28,204 bases of DNA from contig JAEZCL010000130.1 in assembly GCA_023433585.1 (NCBI GenBank), forward strand, positions 1-28,204, read 5' to 3'. The stretch comes from Pseudomonadota bacterium (lineage in GTDB: Bacteria > Pseudomonadota > Alphaproteobacteria > Caulobacterales > Caulobacteraceae). Under the pieces are notes generated by a model, which was given only the letters and a program-made list of their open reading frames with translations, made no database searches and had not been told where the DNA came from. A program made the position numbers and the translations under genes. Shown here piece by piece: positions 7,533 through 15,945 of this stretch; within the stretch, counting starts at the first letter, position 1, and each line of letters starts with the position of its first letter.

Positions 7533-8210
7533 ATGACAGAAGCCGTCATCCAGGGCCGCCGCCTGCAGGTCGGACCGACCGACCGCACGTCCGCCGCCCG
7601 CACCCCGACGCAGCCGCTGATCCCCATTCCGCCTGCGGCGCGCCGATCTTTCACGCCGTTCATCGAGCGGGCGCCCGGTCTGCGCGCCGGCGAGAACGAC
7701 CTGACCCGGATCGCACCGGGGCGTCCGCGCGCCGAGGGCGATGTCCTGGCCCTGACCGGGCGCATCACGGACCAGTACGGTCGCCCCCTGCGGCGCACGC
7801 TGGTCGAGATCTGGAACGCCAACAAATGGGGGCGCTACACCCACATCGACGATCCGGCGCGCGAGCCCCTGGACCCCAATTTCCTCGGATTCGGACGCTG
7901 CATGACCGATGACGAGGGCCGATACGCCTTCCTCACCATCCGCCCGGCCCATTATCTGGCGCGACCCGATATCGGCCGGTGGCGGCCCGCCCATGTCCAT
8001 TTCTCGGTGCGCGGCGGCGGCGCCCGCCTCATCACCCAGATGTATTTCGCGGGGGACGAGCACCTGCCTCGGGATCCCTGCTTCGCCCTGCTGGGGGACG
8101 CCGCCGGCCGCCATGTGGTCGAAGAACAGCCCTCGGCAACCCCCGACACCGATCTGGAGGCCCGCTTCGACATCGTTGTCGGCGGTCGCAGCGCCTCATG
8201 GTTCGAGTGA
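7533..8210 (+). CDS. Intradiol ring-cleavage dioxygenase, beta (PcaH-like, iron-binding) subunit
   Basis: A 225-residue beta chain. The non-heme Fe(III) ligands are visible as Y102, Y141, H154 and H156, with R151 in RWRPAHVHF. The Y-to-Y distance of 39 and Y-to-H distances of 13 and 15 equal those of Pseudomonas PcaH (Y408, Y447, H460, H462). The enzyme should cleave a catechol between its hydroxyls to a muconate-type product. Around the second tyrosine, classical PcaH reads PYPWRN while this reads HYLARP, so the pocket tryptophan is lost. With Q143 in the alpha chain this suggests a catechol other than protocatechuate. No pcaB, pcaC or pcaD is in the window. Confidence 0.9.
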   Translation: MTEAVIQGRRLQVGPTDRTSAARTPTQPLIPIPPAARRSFTPFIERAPGLRAGENDLTRIAPGRPRAEGDVLALTGRITDQYGRPLRRTLVEIWNANKWGRYTHIDDPAREPLDPNFLGFGRCMTDDEGRYAFLTIRPAHYLARPDIGRWRPAHVHFSVRGGGARLITQMYFAGDEHLPRDPCFALLGDAAGRHVVEEQPSATPDTDLEARFDIVVGGRSASWFE

Positions 8211-8272
8211 ATCCCGTCAAACCGCCAAGTCCTGAAACGACGCACCCCCGGGCGCTCTAGGAGGTATCCCTC

Positions 8273-9040
8273 ATGATCCGTGTTCACTGGCCTTTCATGG
8301 CGAAACTCGGCGTCGCCGCATGCGCCGCCCTAACCCTTCAGGCCTGCGCCAGCACAGGCGGCGCCGGAAGCGGCGGCGTGGCCGGCTGGCCTGACATCGA
8401 CGGCGTCTGGTTCACCGATGCGCCGGCCAGCTTCCGCGGCGCCTCGAGCGCTCTGCTGCCGCCTTACGATGCGATCCACGCCGCGACCCGTCAGGCCCTG
8501 GCCGAAGGCCGTCCCGCAGGCGATGCGACCACCGACTGCTTCCCGGCGGGCATGCCGCGCGTGATGCTGGCGCCCTATCCCATGGAGATCCGCACCACCC
8601 GGGACCAGGTGACCATTCTGTTCGAATACATGCAGCAGGTGATGCGCGTGCACATGGACGGCCGGTCGCTGCCGGAAGATCCCGATCCGGGCTACATGGG
8701 CTATTCCGTCGGTCACTGGGAAGGCGACACCCTGGTGGTGCGCACCGTGGGCCGCAACGGCCTGACCCAGCTGGACGGCGGCCTGACCCCGCACAGCGAC
8801 AAGCTGACGCTGGAGCTGCGGCTGCACCGCGACGGCGACGAATTGACCGTCACCACCATCGCCACCGATCCCGAGGCGTTCCGCGAGCCCGTGACCAGCG
8901 TCAAGGTCTATGAGCTGCGCAACGACATCGAGATCATGGAGTACAACTGCGTCGAGAATAACCGCAATCCCAGCGACGCCGACGGCAACACGCTGTTCAT
9001 CCTGCGCGACGAGCAGCAGGCGCCCGAGGGAGACCGGTGA
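8273..9040 (+). CDS. Secreted lipoprotein of unknown function
   Basis: A 255-residue protein with a lipoprotein signal peptide: a hydrophobic stretch and lipobox LQAC with acylated C25. Residue +2 is alanine, so outer-membrane sorting is expected. The mature part has the motifs MPRVMLAPYPMEI, ILFEYMQQVMRVHMDGR and GHWEGDTLVVRT. I recognise these from an uncharacterised family common in sphingomonads and acidobacteria, often near DUF6152 proteins (one is encoded at 21269-21661 here). A strong TAGGAGGT lies 7 bases before the ATG. It follows the dioxygenase genes by 62 bases and touches the DUF885 gene by one base (TGATG), so probably one operon. Function unknown. Confidence 0.8.
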   Translation: MIRVHWPFMAKLGVAACAALTLQACASTGGAGSGGVAGWPDIDGVWFTDAPASFRGASSALLPPYDAIHAATRQALAEGRPAGDATTDCFPAGMPRVMLAPYPMEIRTTRDQVTILFEYMQQVMRVHMDGRSLPEDPDPGYMGYSVGHWEGDTLVVRTVGRNGLTQLDGGLTPHSDKLTLELRLHRDGDELTVTTIATDPEAFREPVTSVKVYELRNDIEIMEYNCVENNRNPSDADGNTLFILRDEQQAPEGDR

Positions 9041-10857
9041 TGAACCGTCGCGAGATGCTGATGGGCGGCGCGGCCGCCGCAGGCGTTCTGGGCCTTGCAG
9101 GCCCGGTCTCCGCCCTCGACGCCCAGGGCGGCTCCGTGGCGCTGAACGCGCTTTTCCAGACGTTCTTCGAGGAGAACCTCGCCGCCGGGCCGGAACTGGC
9201 GACCCGCCTGGGCCTGGACAGCGGCGAGCTGGCCTGGACGCGCGGGCGCCTGAACGACCGCTCCATGGCCGGGTTCGAGGCCCGCAAGGCCCGCACCGCC
9301 GGCCAGCATGCCCGGCTGAGCGCCTTTGATCGCGCCTCGGTGTCGGGAATGGACGGGATCAACTACGATTCCGTCCTGTTCGCGCTGCAATCCGATCACC
9401 GGACTTTCCAGAGCTTCGACTATGGCGCGGGGCCGGGGTCGCCCTATGTCTTCAGCCACGCGGGCGGGGCCTATCAGGGAATTCCTCAATTCCTGGCCAA
9501 TCAGCACGGGATTCAGACCGAGGCGGACGCCGAAACCTATCTCGAGCGCGCCTCGGCCATCGCCGCGGCCATCGACGCCGAGAGCGAATGGATCCGGCGC
9601 GACGCCGCACGCGGCGTTCAGCCGCCGGATTTCCTGCATGCGATCGCCATGTCACAGCGTCGCGCCGCCCTGACCCAGCCGGCGGGCGAGAATGTTCTGG
9701 TCACGGCCTTGCGCGACCAGGCGGCCGAGAAGGGATTCTCTTCGGCCCTGGCGCAACGCGCCGAAACCATCCAGAGCCGGGAGATATTGCCCGCCCTGGC
9801 GCGTCAGCTCGCGCTGCTGGAGGAGATCCAATCCGGTGCGCGTCCGGAGGCCGGCGTCTGGCGCCTGCCCGACGGCGAGGCGTTCTACGCCGCGTCCCTG
9901 CATGCCGCGACCACCAGCCACATGACGCCGGACGAGGTGCATGAGGAAGGCTTGGCCCTGGCCGAGGACGTGCTGTCCCGGATGGACGCCGCGTTCCGGG
10001 CCCAGGGCATGACCCAGGGCACGGTCGGAGAGCGGATGCGCGCCTTGCAGGCGGATCAGCGTTTCATCTATCCCAACACGCCCGAGGGCCGTGACGCCCT
10101 GATCGCGGCCATGAACGTCAAGCTGGAGCGCGTGGCCGAACTGTCGCCCCGCTATTTCGGCCGTCTGCCCACGACCCCGGTGGAGGCCCGCATGATCCCG
10201 CCGGATCGCGCAGGGGTTCAGGGACCCGGCTATTACCAGCCCGGTTCGCTGGACGGGACGCGGCCCGGCGTGGTGTTCCTGAATCTGCGCGACACGGCCG
10301 AACTGCCGGTGTGGATGGCCCAGACCGTGACCTATCACGAGTCCTCGCCCGGGCATCATTTCCAGGTCTCGCTTCAGCAGGAAGCCGGCGAACTGCCCAT
10401 GATCCGGCGCGCCATGGGCTACAGCGGCTATGCGGAAGGCTGGGGGCTATACGCCGAACAGCTGGCCGACGAATGGGGCCTTTACGACGACGACCCGTTC
10501 GGCCGCATCGGCTATCTTCAGTCCGCGCTTTTCCGCGCGGGCCGCATGGTGGTGGACACCGGCGTTCACGCCCGTCGCTGGACCCGCGAACAGGCGGTGG
10601 AGTGGATGGTGTCGCGCGGCGCCGCTTCGGAAAGCATGACCAACATCGAGGTCAACCGCTACTGCGCCGGACCCGGTCAGGCCGCCAGCTACATGGTCGG
10701 ACGCCAGACATGGAACCGTCTGCGCGCCCGGGCGGCGTCCGAATTGGGCGAACGATTCTCGATTCGTGACTTCCACGACATCGCCCTGGGGTCCGGCGCC
10801 ATGCCTTTGATGGTGCTCGAAGCCCAGATCGACGCCTGGATCGCGGATGTGCGGTGA
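9040..10857 (+). CDS. DUF885 family secreted zinc peptidase-like protein
   Basis: A 605-residue protein of normal DUF885 length. The zinc motif is HESSPGHHFQ (H433, E434, H439), with a probable further ligand at E466 in YAEGWGLYAE. This is the helical metallopeptidase arrangement of the family. The N-terminus NRREMLMGG followed by an alanine/glycine-rich hydrophobic stretch and VSAL looks like a twin-arginine or Sec signal, so it acts in the periplasm or outside. ATG 9040 was chosen over the adjacent GTG 9037; it overlaps the lipoprotein stop by one base. A peptidase at the end of a dioxygenase operon is unusual. It may release substrate from a peptide or amide conjugate. Confidence 0.9.
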   Translation: MNRREMLMGGAAAAGVLGLAGPVSALDAQGGSVALNALFQTFFEENLAAGPELATRLGLDSGELAWTRGRLNDRSMAGFEARKARTAGQHARLSAFDRASVSGMDGINYDSVLFALQSDHRTFQSFDYGAGPGSPYVFSHAGGAYQGIPQFLANQHGIQTEADAETYLERASAIAAAIDAESEWIRRDAARGVQPPDFLHAIAMSQRRAALTQPAGENVLVTALRDQAAEKGFSSALAQRAETIQSREILPALARQLALLEEIQSGARPEAGVWRLPDGEAFYAASLHAATTSHMTPDEVHEEGLALAEDVLSRMDAAFRAQGMTQGTVGERMRALQADQRFIYPNTPEGRDALIAAMNVKLERVAELSPRYFGRLPTTPVEARMIPPDRAGVQGPGYYQPGSLDGTRPGVVFLNLRDTAELPVWMAQTVTYHESSPGHHFQVSLQQEAGELPMIRRAMGYSGYAEGWGLYAEQLADEWGLYDDDPFGRIGYLQSALFRAGRMVVDTGVHARRWTREQAVEWMVSRGAASESMTNIEVNRYCAGPGQAASYMVGRQTWNRLRARAASELGERFSIRDFHDIALGSGAMPLMVLEAQIDAWIADVR

Positions 10858-10869
10858 TGAATTCTCGGT

Positions 10870-10899
10870 GATCGGGGGCGTAATTCGACGCCCTCGATC
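10870..10899 (+). terminator. Terminator-like hairpin after the DUF885 gene
   Basis: GATCGGGGGCGT (10870-10881) pairs with ACGCCCTCGATC (10888-10899) at 11 of 12 positions, or 12 with one G-T wobble, around a 6-base loop; flanking TCGGT/ACCGA bases could extend it. It starts 12 bases after the stop codon. There is no downstream T-run, so intrinsic termination is uncertain. Confidence 0.45.
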
Positions 10900-11120
10900 A
10901 TAACCGAATTCGGCTTCTGTGGCGGTTTAGGCCTGTTTGGGAGCCCGTTTTCCTTGATTCACAAGGGTTTTCCCGAGGCGCGACCGCCAGCGTCCAGTTC
11001 AGGCTTGTGTGTCCACTGACAAAACGGCGTTGACAATAGAAAACAATTTGATGATGAAATTATATGCGAGTGCGCCGTTCAAATATCCATCAAGCGCGCG
11101 CCGGCAATCCGGGTCTCCTG

Positions 11121-11140
11121 GGTCGGACCTCCGTCCGGCC
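11121..11140 (+). promoter_or_regulatory. Leader hairpin with anti-Shine-Dalgarno loop before TonB receptor gene
   Basis: GGTCGGAC and GTCCGGCC form an 8-base stem with one G-T wobble. The 4-base loop plus the last stem base reads CCTCC, complementary to the GGAGG of the ribosome binding site at 11154-11158. A TTTTT run lies at 11149-11153. The segment could switch between hairpin and a form that masks the ribosome binding site. This is a structural reading only. Confidence 0.3.
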
Positions 11141-11170
11141 GAGGTCTCTTTTTGGAGGGGAGTCTGAAGA

Positions 11171-13648
11171 ATGAAGCGTTCAAGTCGCGGAACTGCGGTT
11201 CTGCTGGGAACAACCTGCCTCGTCAGCCTGCTGGGCGTCGCCGCCGCGTCGGCCCAGGACGCCGACAGGAATGTCACCGACGTCGATGAGATCATCGTCA
11301 CGGCCACCCGTTCCGCCCAGGCGATCAACCGGGTGCCCCTCAGCATCACGGCTGTGACCCAGGAGAACCTGGACAACCAGGGCATTCGCGACGTGCGCGA
11401 TCTGGCGCGCGGCGTTCCGGGCGTCCGGGTCTCCACCGAGGACAGCAGCGGCGCCGGCGGCGCGGCCACCATCTCGATCCGGGGCATCTCCTCGGGCGGC
11501 GCCGCGACCACCGGCGTCTATCTGGACGACATCCCCCTGTCCAAACGCAGCGGCCCGCGCGGCAGCGGCGCGCCTCTGCCTCAGTTCTTCGACCTGGAGC
11601 GGGTCGAGGTCCTGCGCGGTCCTCAGGGCACGCTCTATGGCGGCGGCGCCCAGGGCGGCGCCGTGCGCTTCATCACGCCCCAGCCCAGCCTGACGGACTA
11701 TTCCGGATATGGCCGCGCCGAGATCGCCAACACCGAATACGGCGACCTCAGCTATCAGCTCGGCCTGGCCGTAGGCGGCCCCATCATCGAGGACCGCATC
11801 GGGTTCCGGGCCAGCCTGACCACCCGCCACGCCGGCGGCTGGCTGGACTATTATGACCGTCATACCGGCGACCTGGTGGAATCGGACACCAACTCCAGCG
11901 ACAGCTGGGCTGCGCGTCTGGCGGTGCAGTTCGCCCTCACCGACAACTTCAGCATCACGCCGTCGATCTACTACTCGAGCCACGAAAACCACGACCAGAA
12001 TTCGCACTGGCTGCCGGTTGAGCAATTCACCTCGCGCGGCTCGGGCAATCTGCCGCCGACGACCTACGGCCCGTACGACTTCTACGGCCCCTATCGCTCG
12101 GGCGACACCTGCAACGTCGGCGACGACTATAAGGACGTGGTGCCGACCTGTGTGCCGAAACAGCCCAATTGGACCGACCTGTTCACCGCTGCGGTCACTT
12201 CGGATTACCAGTGGGGCAATCTGAACATCCGCGGCGTCCTGTCCTACATCCGCGATGACGGCGGCGGACGGTTCGACTTCTCCTACCAGGAGCCGCAGAA
12301 CCACCAGGGCGGCACGCCCTTCGTGCGCAACCTGCCGCTCTATCGTTCGTATCCGGAGTACACCAACACCCGCGACGGCGTGACCGGCGAGCTGCGCTTC
12401 AGCTATCAGAATCCGGATTCTCGCCTGAGCTGGGTGGCCGGCGTGTACTACACCCAGGCGACCATCGACGCGGACATCGTCTATCGCGCCAATATGGAAG
12501 AGCTGACGAACGCCATTCACGGCGCGTGGGTCTTCGGCGTGCCGATGCTGCCGAACTCGGTCTCCTACTATCGGGACTATACCCTCGAAGATCAGGAAAT
12601 CGCCGTTTACGGCGAGGCCAACTATCAGCTCACCGACAATCTGAAGGCCATCGCGGGCCTGCGCGTCTCGCGCACGCATTTCGACTACTATCAGGAAACC
12701 GCCGGGCCGATCGCGGGCACCAATGTCCCGACCGTCGCCAACGGCGGGCTGATCTCGGGCGAAGTGACCGAAGAGCCGATCTCGCCCAAGTTCGGGCTTC
12801 AGTACGAGTTCGACTCGGTCAACCAGATCTACGGCACCATCTCCAAGGGCTATCGCGTCGGCGGCATCAACCAGCCGACCCCCTCGACCTGCGCCGCCGA
12901 CCTGGCGTCGCTCGGCATCACGGCGACGCCCAACACCTATGAGTCGGATACGGTGTGGAACTACGAGGTGGGCGCCAAGGTCCGTCTCGGCGGGGCGCGT
13001 GTGAACGTCAGCGCCTATCGCCTGGAATGGTCCAACGTCCAGACCGCCTACAACCTGCCCACCTGCGGCTTCGGCTACACGGTGAACGCGGGCGAAGCGG
13101 TCAGCCAGGGCGTGGACCTGGATGTGTCCATGTATCTGTTCGACAACCTGTCGGCCAATCTGTCGGTGGGTTACGCGGACGCTTCATACACCGAAGGCGT
13201 GGTCGGCCCGCCCCCGACCAACCGGGTCTATTTCCAGGAAGGCGACCCGCTGCCGATTCCGGAATGGAACATCAACCTGGGCCTGCAGTACGACTTCGTC
13301 GTCGGCGGAAACCTGGACGCCTTCATCCGCGCCGACTGGCAGTATTCCAGCGAGTATGAGGTGGGCGTGCGCTACGGGTCGGCCGGCTACAACCCCGACA
13401 CCCGGATCCGCGAGGCGACCAACTTCGTCAGCGCCCGCGCCGGGGTGGATGTGCGCGGCGTTCAGCTGACGCTGTTCGTCGACAACCTGTTCAACTCTCA
13501 GGACGTGCTCGGCACATCCGGCGGACGGACGGGCTGCAACATCACCTCCGGACCGGAATGCACGGTGTATTCCCAGTACAACCCGGTCTTCCGCCAGACG
13601 ACCTACCGGCCTCGCACGGTCGGCGTCTCTGCGGCCTACCGCTTCTAA
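11171..13648 (+). CDS. TonB-dependent outer-membrane receptor
   Basis: An 825-residue protein with a Sec signal peptide (hydrophobic core about 9-26, cleavage after ASA), a TonB-box-like DEIIVTATR at about 39-47, a plug domain with RVEVLRGPQGTLYGGGAQGG, and a 22-strand barrel ending in AAYRF with the terminal phenylalanine needed for outer-membrane insertion. The architecture is that of the alphaproteobacterial receptors used for diverse organic substrates, not only siderophores. GGAGGGGAG precedes ATG 11171 by 8 bases. The position between two secreted hydrolase genes suggests uptake of a hydrolysed natural product; the ligand is not known. A strong terminator follows. Confidence 0.95.
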   Translation: MKRSSRGTAVLLGTTCLVSLLGVAAASAQDADRNVTDVDEIIVTATRSAQAINRVPLSITAVTQENLDNQGIRDVRDLARGVPGVRVSTEDSSGAGGAATISIRGISSGGAATTGVYLDDIPLSKRSGPRGSGAPLPQFFDLERVEVLRGPQGTLYGGGAQGGAVRFITPQPSLTDYSGYGRAEIANTEYGDLSYQLGLAVGGPIIEDRIGFRASLTTRHAGGWLDYYDRHTGDLVESDTNSSDSWAARLAVQFALTDNFSITPSIYYSSHENHDQNSHWLPVEQFTSRGSGNLPPTTYGPYDFYGPYRSGDTCNVGDDYKDVVPTCVPKQPNWTDLFTAAVTSDYQWGNLNIRGVLSYIRDDGGGRFDFSYQEPQNHQGGTPFVRNLPLYRSYPEYTNTRDGVTGELRFSYQNPDSRLSWVAGVYYTQATIDADIVYRANMEELTNAIHGAWVFGVPMLPNSVSYYRDYTLEDQEIAVYGEANYQLTDNLKAIAGLRVSRTHFDYYQETAGPIAGTNVPTVANGGLISGEVTEEPISPKFGLQYEFDSVNQIYGTISKGYRVGGINQPTPSTCAADLASLGITATPNTYESDTVWNYEVGAKVRLGGARVNVSAYRLEWSNVQTAYNLPTCGFGYTVNAGEAVSQGVDLDVSMYLFDNLSANLSVGYADASYTEGVVGPPPTNRVYFQEGDPLPIPEWNINLGLQYDFVVGGNLDAFIRADWQYSSEYEVGVRYGSAGYNPDTRIREATNFVSARAGVDVRGVQLTLFVDNLFNSQDVLGTSGGRTGCNITSGPECTVYSQYNPVFRQTTYRPRTVGVSAAYRF

Positions 13649-13661
13649 AGTCACCCCCTGA

Positions 13662-13697
13662 ACGCCTGGCGGCCCCCACCGCCAGGCGTATTTTCTT
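13662..13697 (+). terminator. Intrinsic terminator of the TonB receptor gene
   Basis: An 11-base perfect GC-rich stem (ACGCCTGGCGG / CCGCCAGGCGT), a 6-base loop CCCCCA, then ATTTTCTT. It starts 13 bases after the receptor stop codon. This is the clearest rho-independent terminator in the window. Confidence 0.9.
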
Positions 13698-13772
13698 CCG
13701 CGTGCGCGCGTGTGCGTCGTCGTGGGTGGCGGCGCTCATGCTCCTCCGCTCTGCAATGGGACGCATACGACC

Positions 13773-15875
13773 ATGTCCAGACGCCTTCTGACCACTGTCG
13801 CGGCCGCCTGCCTGGCCCTCGCAACGCCGGCCCTCAGCCAGGCGCCGTCCGCCGACGCTGCGGTTTCCGCGCCTCGCACCTTCACCTCGCTGGACGTCTT
13901 CGCGCTCGAATTCGCCGAGAATCCCCAGATTTCCCCCGACGGCCGCACGATCGCCTATGTCCGGCGCGCCGCCGACATCATGACCGACCGATATCGTTCC
14001 GAGATCTGGTCGCTGGACGTGCAGAGCGGCCGGCATCGCCCGCTCGTGACCGGTTCCGGCTCCTACAGCGGCCCGCGCTGGTCGCCGACCGGCGACCGGC
14101 TGCTGTTCAGCGCCGCCGAGGCCGGCGCCTCGGAGCTGCGCATCCTGTTCATGGACGACCGCAGCACCTCGACCGTGGCCCGCCCCAGGGAAGGCGCGCA
14201 GTCGCCCCAATGGTCGCCGGACGGACGCTGGATCGTCTTCACCATGTTCACCTCGGGCGAAAGCCCGCGCTTCGCCAAGCCCCTGGAACGTCCCGAGGGC
14301 GCCCAGTGGGCCGAGGGCGCGCGCGTCTATGACGGCATCGACGTCCGTATGGACGGGCGCGGCCTGCTGCGCGCGGGAACCTCGCAGATTCACATCGCCC
14401 CGGCCGACGGCGGCGCGGTGCGTCGTCTGACCACCGCCGACCGGGATCTGCGGGCGGCGACCTGGCTGGACGCCGAGACCGTGCTGGCGGTGGGCAATCT
14501 GGCCGAAGACGCCCATCTCAACCCGCGCGAAAGCGAAATCTACGCCGTGTCGGTCGCTGACGGCGCCGTGCGCCCGCTGACCGCGCGCGACGGCCCGGAC
14601 GGCAGCCCGGCCGTGTCGCCCGACGGGCGGCTCATCGCCTATACCGGCTATGACGACCGCCGCATCTCCTGGCAGACGACTCATCTGTATGTGATGGACC
14701 GCGACGGCGGGAACGTCCGCAACCTGACGGCCGACTTCGACCGGGCCGTAGGCTCGCCGGTGTGGAGCCCCGACGGCTCGGCCGTCTATGTCTCGGTCCA
14801 GAGCGAGGGTCGGACCGAAATCCACCGCGTGGGACTGAACGGCGCCCGCACCCTGGTGACCGGTGACGTCGGCTCCGGGGCCGGAGGGCGCCCCTACAGC
14901 GGCGGCGCCTACAGCGTGGCGCGCCAGGGCCGCCGCGACGTCGTCGCCTATACGCACGGTTTCCCCGAGCGGCCGGCCGAGATCGCGGTCCTGTCGGCGG
15001 GCGGCGAGGCCCGCATCCTGACGGACCTGAACACCGACAGCCTGGGTCATGTGCAACTGGCCGCCGTCGAAGAGATCAGCGTGCCCAGTTCGGTGGACGG
15101 CCGCCCGATCCAGGCCTGGATCGCCACGCCGCCGGGCTTCACCCCGGGCGGCTCCTACCCGCTGATCCTGGAGATTCACGGCGGCCCCAACACCATGTAC
15201 GGCGGCGGCTTCGCCTCGGAGATCCAGCGTTTCGCCGCCGAAGGGTTCGTCGTGGTCTGGGCCAATCCGCGCGGCTCGGTGGGCTATGGCGAGGAATTCA
15301 CCCTGCTGATCGACCAGGATTTCCCGAACCATGACTATACCGATCTGATGAGCGTAGTGGACGCGGTGGTGGCGCGCGGCGACGTCGATCCGGAACGACT
15401 GTTCGTGACGGGCGGATCATATGGCGGCGTCCTGACGGCCTGGACCGTCGGCAGCACGGACCGGTTCGCTGCGGCCGCATCGGTGAACCCCGTCATCAAC
15501 TGGACCAGCCTGATGCTGGCGGCAGACACCGCCACCCAGGTGTCGCGCCACCTGATCCGCGAATTGCCGTGGGAGGACCGCGACGCCTTCTGGCGGGCCT
15601 CGCCCCTGTCGCGGGTCGGAAACGTGACGACCCCGACCATGCTCATGGTGGGTGAAAACGACTGGCGCACGCCGCCGTTCGAGGCGGAGCAGTACTACAC
15701 CGCCCTGCAGCTGCGCGGCGTGGAGTCGGCGCTGGTGCGCATTCCCGGCGCCACCCACAACATCTCGGCCCGGCCCAGCCACCACGCGGTGAAGACCGAC
15801 AACATCATCGGCTGGTTCCAGCGCTACGACCCGGCGCGCCGCGATGCTGAGGCGGAGCAGGACGGCGCCCAGTAG
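13773..15875 (+). CDS. S9 family peptidase (prolyl oligopeptidase / acylaminoacyl peptidase type), secreted
   Basis: A 700-residue enzyme. A signal peptide (about 1-24, ending in ALSQ) is followed by a beta-propeller with repeated WSPDG-type blades (about 40-420), then an alpha/beta-hydrolase domain. The triad is S549 in GGSYGG, D630 in GENDWR and H662 in GATHN; EIHGGPN marks the oxyanion region. S9 enzymes cleave short peptides, often after proline or from the N-terminus. ATG 13773 was chosen because it begins a good signal peptide; the frame is open upstream to 13710 without signal-like sequence. It has its own transcription unit after the terminator. The partner is probably the upstream TonB receptor; the substrate is unknown. 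Confidence 0.93.
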   Translation: MSRRLLTTVAAACLALATPALSQAPSADAAVSAPRTFTSLDVFALEFAENPQISPDGRTIAYVRRAADIMTDRYRSEIWSLDVQSGRHRPLVTGSGSYSGPRWSPTGDRLLFSAAEAGASELRILFMDDRSTSTVARPREGAQSPQWSPDGRWIVFTMFTSGESPRFAKPLERPEGAQWAEGARVYDGIDVRMDGRGLLRAGTSQIHIAPADGGAVRRLTTADRDLRAATWLDAETVLAVGNLAEDAHLNPRESEIYAVSVADGAVRPLTARDGPDGSPAVSPDGRLIAYTGYDDRRISWQTTHLYVMDRDGGNVRNLTADFDRAVGSPVWSPDGSAVYVSVQSEGRTEIHRVGLNGARTLVTGDVGSGAGGRPYSGGAYSVARQGRRDVVAYTHGFPERPAEIAVLSAGGEARILTDLNTDSLGHVQLAAVEEISVPSSVDGRPIQAWIATPPGFTPGGSYPLILEIHGGPNTMYGGGFASEIQRFAAEGFVVVWANPRGSVGYGEEFTLLIDQDFPNHDYTDLMSVVDAVVARGDVDPERLFVTGGSYGGVLTAWTVGSTDRFAAAASVNPVINWTSLMLAADTATQVSRHLIRELPWEDRDAFWRASPLSRVGNVTTPTMLMVGENDWRTPPFEAEQYYTALQLRGVESALVRIPGATHNISARPSHHAVKTDNIIGWFQRYDPARRDAEAEQDGAQ

Positions 15876-15885
15876 AGTGCAATCG

Positions 15886-15912
15886 GTTCAGTCGGACCCA
15901 GTCCGACTGAAC
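15886..15912. terminator. Convergent hairpin between S9 peptidase and PepSY genes
   Basis: A 12-base perfect inverted repeat (GTTCAGTCGGAC / GTCCGACTGAAC) with a 3-base loop, between two convergent genes. T-runs are poor on both sides. Placement and strength suggest a bidirectional terminator. Confidence 0.6.
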
Positions 15913-15945
15913 GCGGATTTCGCTCCAATTCGCTTCTGGAGGCGG

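Larger units (their letters stand above)
10858..11170 (+). promoter_or_regulatory. Intergenic region: hairpin, AT-rich promoter area and TonB receptor leader
   Basis: A 313-base stretch without a gene. It begins with a terminator-like hairpin (10870-10899), continues into an AT-rich segment (about 11028-11068) that probably carries the receptor promoter, including a TTGACA at 11030 without a well-placed -10, and ends in a leader with a second hairpin (11121-11140), a T5 run and a strong GGAGGGGAG ribosome binding site at 11154-11162. Confidence 0.5.

Noticed and set aside
6919..8210. Naming the dioxygenase genes pcaG and pcaH
   Set aside because: Iron ligands match, but pocket motifs differ, the gene order is reversed and no other beta-ketoadipate pathway genes are present, so protocatechuate specificity is unsupported.
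11030..11035. TTGACA as a -35 box for the TonB receptor
   Set aside because: No acceptable -10 hexamer 16-18 bases downstream; the nearest ATTATA/TATATG is too far. Not annotated as a promoter on its own.
11180..12679. 499-codon minus-strand ORF opposite the TonB receptor
   Set aside because: Antisense shadow with no recognisable domain; the plus-strand receptor has signal peptide, plug, barrel and terminator.
13542..15332. 596-codon minus-strand ORF opposite the S9 peptidase
   Set aside because: Antisense to an enzyme with complete catalytic triad; its composition is that of a shadow frame.
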